Source: Nitrospira sp. (GTDB lineage: Bacteria; Nitrospirota; Nitrospiria; Nitrospirales; Nitrospiraceae). Taken from it: a stretch of DNA of 6,991 nucleotides. The notes beneath the pieces were generated by a model. That model was given only the letters and a program-made list of their open reading frames with translations, made no database searches and was not told the DNA's origin. Position 1 is the first letter of the stretch. The number at the start of each line of letters is the position of its first letter. Positions 1 through 5,220 of the stretch are shown piece after piece. The position numbers and the translations under genes are program-made. The stretch is from assembly GCA_015904045.1 (NCBI GenBank), contig JABMDG010000028.1, positions 1 through 6,991 on the forward strand. The letters are read 5' to 3'.

Positions 1-126
1 CGAGAACGACAGAACGTTGAACAGATTGAGGAGTTATACGCTTCGTTCAGAGCCGGGCTAGGGCTGGAAGAAGAGGACGAGATCCAAATCGAGTTTAGAA
101 AGGACACGCCAAAAGGCGGCGACTGA
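1..126 (+). CDS. C-terminal end of an unidentified protein (5' end outside window)
   Basis: The frame is open from the first base to a TGA at 124-126 and gives 41 residues. The segment starts RERQNVEQIEELYASF and ends in a very acidic stretch (LEEEDEIQIEF) followed by a basic, glycine-rich tail. The first part is compatible with an amphipathic helix. I do not recognise the family. The gene is cut by the window edge, so neither length nor start can be judged. It is followed directly by the heptamer repeat pair at 135-225, so it is probably not co-transcribed tightly with the TPR gene downstream. Being a terminal fragment with an open frame and sensible codon use, it is likely real, but the call rests on 42 codons. 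Confidence 0.6.
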   Translation, partial: RERQNVEQIEELYASFRAGLGLEEEDEIQIEFRKDTPKGGD

Positions 127-134
127 GCCAACCC

Positions 135-225
135 GTGAGGGGTAAGGCGTAAGGTGTGAGGCGTCTGAGACAGACAGAATCAGCACATTATGTGTTCTTA
201 CCCCCCCTCACGTCTCACGCTTTAC
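135..225. repeat. Inverted pair of tandem heptamer arrays
   Basis: The left arm (135-162) is four back-to-back 7-base units of pattern GTRAGGN: GTGAGGG, GTAAGGC, GTAAGGT, GTGAGGC. The right arm (about 198-225) holds three exact units in reverse complement (CCCTCAC, GTCTCAC, GCTTTAC) preceded by a degenerate one (TTACCCC). The arms could pair into an imperfect stem with a loop of about 35 bases. The right arm ends ten bases before the likely start codon of the TPR gene at 235 and takes up the place where its ribosome binding site would be. Heptamer tandem repeats are known as dispersed repeats in some bacteria, for example the STRR of cyanobacteria. Relation to those is not implied. Confidence 0.8.
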
Positions 226-234
226 GAAATTCCC

Positions 235-999
235 ATGGCTGATGAGCACAAACATCGGGGGCGGATTTTTCTTCATCGTGGCGACCTCACGCAAGCCCGT
301 GCTGCCTGGGAAGCCGCCGTGGCCGATGACAGGGCCGCACTCAATCCCCGTGAACTATCGACCTCGCTCGGCAACCTGGGGAACACCTGCGCATTGATGC
401 AGGACTTTGCCGCCGCGGAACACTGTTATCGCGAAGTGCTGGACATTCAACGGACCGAAGGCAATCGGCACGCCATCGCCCACACGCTGGCCAATCTCGG
501 CAATCTCCAGATCGGCGCGGACCGTCCGGACAAAGCCCGCCCCTACTACCTCGAAGCGCTGGACCTCTTGCGCGCGCTCAACGATGACCGCGCGCTCGGC
601 ATTCTGTACAACAACCTGGCGCTGCAGGAGGCGCGCAACGGGCAGTGGGAACAGGCGATCGCCACATTCACGCAGGCCTTGGATTGCCACCGGGTCGTCG
701 GCAACGAAGAAGGCCTGGCCGTGACCTATAGTCAATTAGGGAAATGCTACCTCGACCAGGGGGATCTGGTCCGAGCCGAGCGCTGTCTGAACAATGCCTC
801 AGAACATTACATCAAACTCGGCAACGAGCCGGCGGAAGCCGCGGTGCTTCGATGGCTTGCCACAGTCTATGAAACTCGGCGTGACCAGGTTTCGGCAAAA
901 CGCTGCCTGGACCGTGTCGTTTCGCTCGACCAGCGCTACACACTGCCTGAACTCCAAACGGATTTGGCACGCCTCGCCGGACTGAACCGCGCCGGTTAG
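235..999 (+). CDS. Tetratricopeptide repeat (TPR) protein, 254 aa
   Basis: The protein is almost entirely TPR helices. Repeat starts recur at an exact 40-residue period: LSTSLGNLGN at 41, IAHTLANLGN at 81, LGILYNNLAL at 121, LAVTYSQLGK at 161 and EAAVLRWLAT at 201, with a more divergent unit at about 5-37. This period is typical of the TPR_12, kinesin-light-chain-like or LGN-like type, which forms a protein-binding superhelix. No signal peptide, membrane segment or catalytic domain is visible, so it is probably a cytoplasmic adaptor; its partner is unknown. The frame can be extended to an ATG at 190, but that extension (MCSYPPSRLTLYEIP) is encoded by the heptamer repeat arm, so the ATG at 235 is preferred. 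Neither start has a recognisable Shine-Dalgarno sequence. It ends about 200 bases before the PagL gene, which has its own putative promoter. Confidence 0.88.
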   Translation: MADEHKHRGRIFLHRGDLTQARAAWEAAVADDRAALNPRELSTSLGNLGNTCALMQDFAAAEHCYREVLDIQRTEGNRHAIAHTLANLGNLQIGADRPDKARPYYLEALDLLRALNDDRALGILYNNLALQEARNGQWEQAIATFTQALDCHRVVGNEEGLAVTYSQLGKCYLDQGDLVRAERCLNNASEHYIKLGNEPAEAAVLRWLATVYETRRDQVSAKRCLDRVVSLDQRYTLPELQTDLARLAGLNRAG

Positions 1000-1043
1000 C
1001 CTCGCCACTCACGATCTTTCCATCTCCCGGCACATTCCATCCC

Positions 1044-1098
1044 CTGTCCAGTATTCTTGTATTTTCCGACAAGCCATGCCTTTCAAATCGCTGGACAG
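1044..1098. repeat. Nested inverted repeats upstream of the PagL gene
   Basis: A perfect 8-base inverted repeat, CTGTCCAG at 1044-1051 and CTGGACAG at 1091-1098, encloses a second small one, CTTGT at 1056-1060 and ACAAG at 1069-1073 with an 8-base loop. The right outer arm overlaps the putative -35 element TGGACA. It may be a weak terminator for the TPR gene, an operator for the promoter, or chance; no T-tract follows. The sequence alone cannot decide. Confidence 0.3.
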
Positions 1099-1119
1099 GA
1101 TTAAAACCTCTGCTACCTT
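1092..1119 (+). promoter_or_regulatory. Putative sigma-70-type promoter for the pagL-lipoprotein unit
   Basis: TGGACA at 1092-1097 (five of six matches to TTGACA) is followed after 16 bases by TACCTT at 1114-1119. The -10 is preceded by TG and one base (TGC), an extended -10 feature that would offset its poor match to TATAAT. It lies 77 bases upstream of the start codon at 1196. The -35 sits inside the right arm of the inverted repeat CTGTCCAG/CTGGACAG. This is inferred from motif and position only. Confidence 0.35.
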
Positions 1120-1195
1120 TGAAACGTCACACCTGGACGCCTGTTGATCAAGTTTCACCGCATACAAGCCGACAGGGTATTGCCCCGGAGACAGC

Positions 1196-1798
1196 ATGGC
1201 CTTGCTTGCGCGAACCGTCACGACCCTGACGCTCATCACCATCCTGATGGCGCCCGGCGTCCGGGCCGACGATGTTTCCCCGACAATCACCGTCGGCACA
1301 CAGGAAGTAGGGCTCACCGCCGGCTATATGTTCTCTCACCGCTTGACCGAACTGCACACGACTAAACAGCATGGCCCGGCGTTGATGCCGTCGTGGATGA
1401 TGACTCTGACCGATCCCATCGGCGAGAGCTGGTACCGGGGGCAAGTCTCGATCGGCGCCGAGATGGTCTATCTCCAGTTTCGCGAACCGATCCTGACCCA
1501 TGGCGTCGGCTTTACGCCAAGAATCAAGTACACATTCGTCGCCTTGGGCCGTCTCCGGCCTTATGCGGAATTCACCGGCGGGCCCTTCTGGACCGATCTC
1601 GGCGGGAATATCGACGAACAGGCCAATGAGTTCAACTTTGTGCTCACAGGGGGAGTGGGCGTATCCTGGTTTCTCACGCCGCAACTCGCCGCCAACGCCG
1701 GCTACCGCTTCCATCATATCTCCAATGCCGGAACCGCATTCCCGAATCTTGGACTGAATGCAAGTCTGCCCTTCGGTGGGTTTTCATTCTATTTCTGA
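1196..1798 (+). CDS. pagL: PagL-type lipid A 3-O-deacylase (acyloxyacyl hydrolase), outer-membrane beta-barrel, 200 aa
   Basis: PagL enzymes remove the 3-O-linked acyl chain of lipid A in the outer membrane, which changes envelope properties and immune recognition. Residues 1-24 form a signal peptide (hydrophobic core TLTLITILMAPG, cleavage after VRA). The mature part alternates as beta strands and ends in FSFYF, with a C-terminal aromatic residue typical of BAM-inserted barrels. The family signature is at 171-188: RFHHISNAG, then PNLGLN. In Pseudomonas PagL the catalytic pair is His-x-Ser, here His174 and Ser176 followed by Asn177. The acidic residue of the known triad lies 12 residues after the serine; here that place holds Asn188. 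Start: ATG with GGAG at 1187-1190, five bases away. Length fits the family. It is followed after 13 bases by a lipoprotein gene, so probably one transcript. Family call firm; activity less certain. Confidence 0.87.
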   Translation: MALLARTVTTLTLITILMAPGVRADDVSPTITVGTQEVGLTAGYMFSHRLTELHTTKQHGPALMPSWMMTLTDPIGESWYRGQVSIGAEMVYLQFREPILTHGVGFTPRIKYTFVALGRLRPYAEFTGGPFWTDLGGNIDEQANEFNFVLTGGVGVSWFLTPQLAANAGYRFHHISNAGTAFPNLGLNASLPFGGFSFYF

Positions 1799-1811
1799 GG
1801 AGACGACGATC

Positions 1812-2561
1812 ATGACGATATATGCCCGTTGGTCGGTCCTGGGTCTCGTGGGATTCGTGCTGTGCGGCATGACCGCATGCACTCGATGGATTGACGTGAA
1901 ACCTCCCTCATCAGGTCCGCACGAAACCATCTCCCATGCGCTCTCCAGCGATGAACGGGTCCCGTTGGTGATGGACACCTTCCGCCTGTCGCAGAACGGG
2001 ACGCCTCAAAGTCCTTCGCCCGAAGCCGAGCGCCGGGTCTTGAACGCGGTTCAGGAAACGCGCCTCTTTTCCACGCTCGTTCCTCTCGGAGGAGCCTCCG
2101 CTTTGTCCGACGGCAAGGCGGTCACTGCCCGGGTCACATTCGACGAAACGATCGACACGCATTCAGGACACACGGCCTTGAAGGGCATCGTCATCGGCGC
2201 CTCCATGTTCCTCCTCTCGCCGATCATCGAGCTGGACTACGACTACACTGCGCGGGCGCATCTGGAACTTGAGCGCTGGGACGGGCACGTGACTCACTAT
2301 GAAGCACGATCATCCGGGACAGCCCATTACAATCTGTTCGGCGCCAGTCCCGTGGTGATCAATGAACTGAAGGGGCAAGTGATCGAAACCTGCCTGAACT
2401 CATTGATGAATCAATTGGTGCAGGACACTCCTTTGTATATGGCCAGCAAGACGCCCTTGCCGGCCTCGACGATCCACACTGTCACCGTGAAGGCGCGGCG
2501 GCCTGCAACCCTCCAGGGAGCTCTTCCTGCCATTCAAGTCTCGGAGCATTCAGCTCCCTAA
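1812..2561 (+). CDS. Putative lipoprotein of unknown function, 249 aa
   Basis: The N-terminus has a basic residue, a hydrophobic stretch (SVLGLVGFVLCG) and a lipobox-like MTAC with the cysteine at residue 23, pointing to a lipid-anchored envelope protein; Met at the -3 position is a less usual lipobox residue. A hydrophobic segment, about residues 124-139 (KGIVIGASMFLLSPII), is followed by ELDYDYTARAHLELE, a beta-rich part. The middle (77-113) reads as a helix followed by a strand. The C-terminal 40 residues are Pro/Ala/Thr-rich and probably disordered. I do not recognise the family. Start: GAGGAG at 1797-1802 sits nine bases before ATG 1812 and overlaps the stop codon of the PagL gene, indicating translational coupling in one operon. 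An in-frame ATG at 1758 lies inside the PagL gene and would give no signal peptide. A role in the outer membrane alongside the deacylase is inference from position. Confidence 0.75.
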   Translation: MTIYARWSVLGLVGFVLCGMTACTRWIDVKPPSSGPHETISHALSSDERVPLVMDTFRLSQNGTPQSPSPEAERRVLNAVQETRLFSTLVPLGGASALSDGKAVTARVTFDETIDTHSGHTALKGIVIGASMFLLSPIIELDYDYTARAHLELERWDGHVTHYEARSSGTAHYNLFGASPVVINELKGQVIETCLNSLMNQLVQDTPLYMASKTPLPASTIHTVTVKARRPATLQGALPAIQVSEHSAP

Positions 2562-2617
2562 CCCGTATACGATTCACGAAGACTGCTACTGCAACCGCCC
2601 GCACGCTTCGTCACTCG

Positions 2618-2687
2618 TCCTTCGGCTATGCTCAGGACCGTGAGCCTGTCCCTCGACACAGCTCGGGACCCTGAGCCCATCGAAGGG
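2618..2687. repeat. Intergenic palindromic repeat of the CTTCG...GCTCAGG type
   Basis: The left arm at 2618-2638 (CCTTCGGCTATGCTCAGG core) and the right arm at 2667-2687 (in reverse complement CCTTCGATGGGCTCAGG) form an imperfect inverted repeat with one indel. The segment between them (2639-2655) contains a third, degenerate copy in reverse orientation (CGAGGGACAGGCTCACGG when reverse-complemented). Cores resembling CTTCGACAGGCTCAGG are widespread as dispersed REP-like elements in bacterial genomes. The arms could form a hairpin after the lipoprotein gene and so may also help end that transcript. Confidence 0.6.
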
Positions 2688-2807
2688 TCGAACGGTGAAG
2701 CGCATTTCGCAGACAGTGACACAACGCGCTCTCTGTCTCTCCCCTCCTTCACAGGACCCATTTCACCGGAACGACACCCGGGCATCTGGCTGATCCGACT
2801 GTTTCAA

Positions 2808-2816
2808 TGGTATAGT
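2808..2816 (+). promoter_or_regulatory. Putative extended -10 promoter element for the small TPR operon
   Basis: TG at 2808-2809, one base, then TATAGT at 2811-2816 fits an extended -10 box (TGnTATAAT with one mismatch). No convincing -35 box lies 16-18 bases upstream, which is tolerated in extended -10 promoters. The predicted transcript start would be near 2823, about 24 bases before the ATG at 2847, leaving room for the ribosome binding site at 2834-2837. Confidence 0.5.
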
Positions 2817-2846
2817 ACCGCACCGATACAAACGGAGACGCACGTC

Positions 2847-3164
2847 ATGGACATTGCTGCATTTCGCCTCATGGTCGCCAAACACCCAAGAGGATTTCTC
2901 GGCCGGTATGGCCTCGGCAACAAGATTCTCCAGGAAGGCGGCAGTGTTGAGGAAGCCGTCGAACATCTCACCGTCGCCACACAATTGGACCCGACCCATG
3001 TCGCATCCCATCTGGCTCTGGGCCGTGCGTTGATTGGATTAGGCAAGACAGCCGACGCGAAACCCATTCTCGCCGCCGGCATTGAGGCCGCACTCTCGGG
3101 GCGATCCAATGGCGGCAAGGACTTGGTACCTGAGATGCAGCAGTTGTTGCTCACCCTTGGATGA
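2847..3164 (+). CDS. Small TPR protein, 105 aa
   Basis: This is a small two-repeat TPR protein. The first repeat spans about residues 18-49 (GRYGLGNKILQEGGSVEEAVEHL) with the usual LDP turn at 47-49. The second spans about 52-84 (VASHLALGRALIGLGKTADAKPIL). A C-terminal segment (GRSNGGKDLVPEMQQLL) caps the superhelix. No signal or membrane segment is present, so it should be a cytoplasmic binding module; the partner is unknown. Start: ATG 2847 with GGAG at 2834-2837, nine bases away. The frame extends upstream to 2628 through the palindromic repeat, but that part has no domain character and starts before the promoter-like element, so it is rejected. The next gene begins 28 bases after its stop with its own ribosome binding site, suggesting a two-gene operon. 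Confidence 0.85.
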   Translation: MDIAAFRLMVAKHPRGFLGRYGLGNKILQEGGSVEEAVEHLTVATQLDPTHVASHLALGRALIGLGKTADAKPILAAGIEAALSGRSNGGKDLVPEMQQLLLTLG

Positions 3165-3192
3165 GTACCCCTGTACAAGAGAGGAGTCGCCT

Positions 3193-3393
3193 GTGAATCT
3201 CGACGATGCCAGAAAACGGATTGAAACAGCCGTCACACAATATGGACAGCATGCCGCCCCGGCCATTGACCTCGTGATGGCTGAAGTGCGCTCCGATATG
3301 GGAACCGGCGCATTCAACGAATTGGTCGAAGAATTCGATCTTGAATTGTTGTACAACATCGCCCCGATGGAATCGGACCATTCCTCCAGTTGA
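3193..3393 (+). CDS. Small conserved-looking hypothetical protein, 66 aa, GTG start
   Basis: The protein has an N-terminal helix (MNLDDARKRIETAVTQYG, first residue from GTG), then APAIDLVMAEVRSDMGTGAFNELVEEFDLELLYNI, and a Ser-rich end. It is acidic, soluble and probably all-helical up to about residue 55. I do not recognise a family. Start: GTG at 3193 preceded by GAGAGGAG at 3179-3186, six bases away. Earlier in-frame ATGs (such as 3082) lie inside the upstream TPR gene and would encode an implausible Cys- and Arg-rich extension. It sits 28 bases after the TPR gene and is probably co-translated; it could act with that TPR protein, which is inference from neighbourhood only. It is followed by the second heptamer repeat. 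Confidence 0.75.
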   Translation: MNLDDARKRIETAVTQYGQHAAPAIDLVMAEVRSDMGTGAFNELVEEFDLELLYNIAPMESDHSSS

Positions 3394-3410
3394 GCCAGGT
3401 AGAGCCTTGC

Positions 3411-3489
3411 CAAGGTACAAGGAACAAGTGTCTTCCCCGCTGATTTTCCCTCGCCATTGTTCCCCTTGCTCCTTGTCCCTTGCTCCCTT
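3411..3489. repeat. Second inverted pair of heptamer arrays, CAAGGNN units
   Basis: The left arm at 3411-3430 reads CAAGGTA, CAAGGAA, CAAGTG. The right arm has exact reverse-complement heptamers CCCCTTG (3462-3468), CTCCTTG (3469-3475) and TCCCTTG (3476-3482), flanked by degenerate units CATTGTT (3455-3461) and CTCCCTT (3483-3489). It has the same architecture as the array at 135-225: seven-base period, inverted arms, 24 to 35 bases between them, and the right arm ending about 15 bases before a start codon that lacks a ribosome binding site. The unit sequence differs (CAAGGRN against GTRAGGN), so the two are related in design rather than simple copies. Confidence 0.75.
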
Positions 3490-3504
3490 TTTACTTCTCT
3501 TCTG

Positions 3505-4584
3505 ATGCCGCTCCTCTGGGCTGCGATCTCAGCACACGGATTCGGTCACGCTGCGCAAGTGGTGCCTGTGCTTAATGCCCTGGGCCGGCTCGTTCCCAAT
3601 CTCCGCGTGCTTCTGCGAACAATGGTCCCTGCCTCGTTCTTCGAACACCGCCTGACGGTTCCTTGGGAGTTGAGCGCGGTCCAACAGGATATCGGTTGCA
3701 TTCAGAACGGCCCGCTGACGATCGATGTGGACGCCACCTGGCGCGAACACAACCGGTTTCATCTCACCTGGAACGACCGGATGCGCACAGAGGTCGAGGC
3801 GATGCGCGCCGTCCATCCGGACATGATCCTGGCTGACACGCCGTACCTGGCCGTGGCAGCCGGCGCGCAGGCCGCTTGTCCCACCGTCGCCCTTGTCAGT
3901 TTCACCTGGGATCTGGTTCTGGCAGAATATCCGGCACCGCCTGACATCGCCGGATGGACACTGCTCCAATCAATTCGACAGGCCTATGCCAAGGCTGATC
4001 TCGCGCTCCGGATCACGCCTGCTCCGAAGATGGAACTCTTTACGTCTCTCATCGACATCGGACCTATCGCCGAGCCGGTAGCCTCAGCCCGAGAACAGCT
4101 TGCTGCGCTGTTGCACCTTGCTCCGGGGGAACGGACCGTGCTCGTGGGATTCGGCGGGATACCTCAGGCGTCACTTCCTTTTGCGCAACTTGAACCGCTG
4201 ACCGGCTATCGCTTCCTCTTCGACGGACCCATTCCTTCGGACAGCACTCGAGTCATCTCTACTCGGTCTCTCCCGCTCTCATTTAAGACGCTGCTGGCAT
4301 CCGTCGATACCATTCTGACCAAACCGGGGTATGGCACCCTCGTTGAAGCCGTCGCACTTGGCATACCGCTCGTCTATGTCCGTCGATACAACTTTGTCGA
4401 TGAACAGCCGCTTGTAGACTATCTCCATCGCCATGGACGCGGAGTGGAACTGACCAAAGAGGATTTTGTCAGCGGACGATGGGCACCTGCAATCCGATCG
4501 GCATTCGATCTTCCAATACCAACAACGCCGGCAGCCGCAACAGGAGCGGAAGAAGCGGCTTCCCACTTAGCACGGTTTTTCTGA
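3505..4584 (+). CDS. GT-B glycosyltransferase, MurG/GT28-like, 359 aa
   Basis: A nucleotide-sugar glycosyltransferase of the GT-B fold is predicted. The N-terminal Rossmann half begins at once with LLWAAISAHGFGHAAQ, where the HGFGH loop (residues 11-15) resembles that of glycosyltransferases related to the N-terminal part of L-arabinokinase. The C-terminal half has the nucleotide-sugar-binding signature TKPGYGTLVEAVALGIPLVYVRR at about 272-294, as in GT28 C-terminal domains, with Glu281 expected to contact the sugar nucleotide. No signal peptide is seen, so it is cytoplasmic or membrane-associated. The acceptor cannot be inferred; lipid or surface polysaccharide is a guess. Start: the frame also opens at a TTG at 3457, but those codons lie in the heptamer repeat, so ATG 3505 is preferred because the fold starts just after it. 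There is no Shine-Dalgarno sequence. Its stop lies four bases from the end of a minus-strand gene remnant. Confidence 0.82.
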   Translation: MPLLWAAISAHGFGHAAQVVPVLNALGRLVPNLRVLLRTMVPASFFEHRLTVPWELSAVQQDIGCIQNGPLTIDVDATWREHNRFHLTWNDRMRTEVEAMRAVHPDMILADTPYLAVAAGAQAACPTVALVSFTWDLVLAEYPAPPDIAGWTLLQSIRQAYAKADLALRITPAPKMELFTSLIDIGPIAEPVASAREQLAALLHLAPGERTVLVGFGGIPQASLPFAQLEPLTGYRFLFDGPIPSDSTRVISTRSLPLSFKTLLASVDTILTKPGYGTLVEAVALGIPLVYVRRYNFVDEQPLVDYLHRHGRGVELTKEDFVSGRWAPAIRSAFDLPIPTTPAAATGAEEAASHLARFF

Positions 4585-4587
4585 CAC

Positions 4588-4713
4588 TCAGCTACCGAAC
4601 GTCCATTCGTATTTCACATATCCTTTTGCCCGATCCATCCGGTAGGTATATAGTTCTTGTCGTTGACAAACTCTGATGTTCGCGTCGAACAGACCACAGC
4701 TATGGATAGTCCA
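4588..4713 (-). pseudogene. C-terminal remnant of an unidentified minus-strand gene
   Basis: On the minus strand a frame with protein-like composition ends with TGA at 4590-4588. It encodes 41 residues, ending ELYTYRMDRAKGYVKYEWTFGS. The alternating aromatic and charged residues look like terminal beta strands of a secreted or surface protein. Upstream the frame is closed by TAA at 4716-4714 and there is no start codon with a ribosome binding site. The stop is only four bases from the stop of the convergent glycosyltransferase gene, which is a normal layout for an intact pair. I infer that the 5' part of this gene was lost next to the broken tadA gene. The fragment could also be a chance reading frame. 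Confidence 0.4.
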
Positions 4714-4775
4714 TTACAACAGGCACAGCTCGCGGCATCGACCATTGACCCCAAACTGATGGCCCGCGTGGCGAA

Positions 4776-5075
4776 TTGCGAACCTGGCGTCTGACTGAAA
4801 CCACGCTCTACGTGACCTTGGAGCCCTGTGCCATGTGTGCCGGCGCCATCGTACAATCCCGCATCGCGCGGCTCATCTTCGGCGCCTGGGACCCCAAGGC
4901 CGGCGCCTGCGGGTCGATCTTCGACATTCCCGCCGAGCGCCGGCTGAACCATCGGGTTGAAGTGCTGGGCGGTCTCCTTGAACAGGAGAGTCAGGCACTC
5001 CTCCGGGAGTTTTTCCAGCAACTCAGACGTGAAACACCACCTACGGAAACGAGCCGCACCAAACCCATCCATTAA
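4776..5075 (+). pseudogene. tadA: 5'-truncated tRNA adenosine(34) deaminase gene, C-terminal part only
   Basis: TadA converts A34 to inosine in the tRNA-Arg(ACG) wobble position. The translation [30 protein letters not shown], continuing to [13 protein letters not shown], is unmistakable TadA from the middle of the domain to the C-terminus, with zinc-binding cysteines of PCAMC at fragment residues 18 and 21. The N-terminal part, about 65 residues with the zinc-ligand His and proton-shuttling Glu of the HAE motif, is absent: the frame is closed by TGA at 4746-4748, and no HAE-like codons occur in any plus frame back to 4585. Homology begins abruptly near 4773. Without that half the protein cannot be catalytic, so this is a remnant; as the function is usually essential, an intact copy should exist elsewhere. 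A TTG at 4776 is the only plausible start and lacks a ribosome binding site. An assembly join is a serious alternative. Confidence 0.85.
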
Positions 5076-5157
5076 CCCGCGGCACGGGCACGGGTTCGGA
5101 ATGTCGCTGTGGCCACTGTCAACGCTGATCCCGGTGCCTTGGTCCTCCGGGAAATCA

Positions 5158-5195
5158 CTGAAGGGCTTGGCCTGGAACCCGGCCAAGCCCTTCAG
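5158..5195. terminator. Strong hairpin, perfect 15-bp stem, between convergent units
   Basis: CTGAAGGGCTTGGCC at 5158-5172 and its exact reverse complement at 5181-5195 enclose the 8-base loop TGGAACCC. It lies between the tadA remnant (plus) and the end of the minus-strand peptide gene at 5221, where a shared bidirectional terminator is expected. A real T-tract is missing on both sides; on the minus strand the stem is followed by TGATTTCC only. It may act as a hairpin-dependent terminator or a 3' stabiliser. A second, imperfect GC-rich inverted pair (GGCACGGG at 5081-5088 and CCCGGTGCC at 5130-5138) lies just before it. Confidence 0.65.
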
Positions 5196-5220
5196 CTAAC
5201 CGGCTACTGAGATATAGTCG

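Noticed and set aside
190..234. Upstream ATG at 190 as start of the TPR protein
   Set aside because: The 15 extra residues are encoded by the heptamer repeat arm, there is no ribosome binding site and no domain character.
355..735. Antisense ORF opposite the first TPR gene
   Set aside because: It is a shadow of the strong TPR reading frame; no ribosome binding site or family resemblance.
1148..1717. 189-codon minus-strand ORF opposite the PagL gene
   Set aside because: The plus-strand frame has signal peptide, catalytic motif and a barrel C-terminus; the antisense frame has none of these.
2628..2846. 73-residue N-terminal extension of the small TPR protein
   Set aside because: It reads through the palindromic repeat and begins upstream of the promoter-like element; the ATG at 2847 has a proper ribosome binding site.
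3457..3504. TTG start adding a hydrophobic N-terminus (FPLLLVPCSLFTSLL) to the glycosyltransferase
   Set aside because: The apparent signal peptide is a by-product of translating CCCTTG heptamers; cytoplasmic GT-B enzymes start directly with the Rossmann strand.
4663..4668. Perfect TTGACA as a -35 box for the stub at 4702
   Set aside because: No -10-like hexamer lies 15-19 bases downstream, and the site falls inside the minus-strand coding remnant.
5076..5157. SRP RNA or tRNA gene, which often lie next to tadA
   Set aside because: The conserved SRP core (GGAAGGAAGCAGCC-like) and tRNA T-arm and acceptor pairing are not found.
4614..5186. 190-codon minus-strand ORF across tadA
   Set aside because: It is antisense to clear TadA homology and has no ribosome binding site.
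5213..5218. TATAGT as a plus-strand -10 box
   Set aside because: No -35 box or plus-strand gene follows; it lies just after the terminator-like hairpin.
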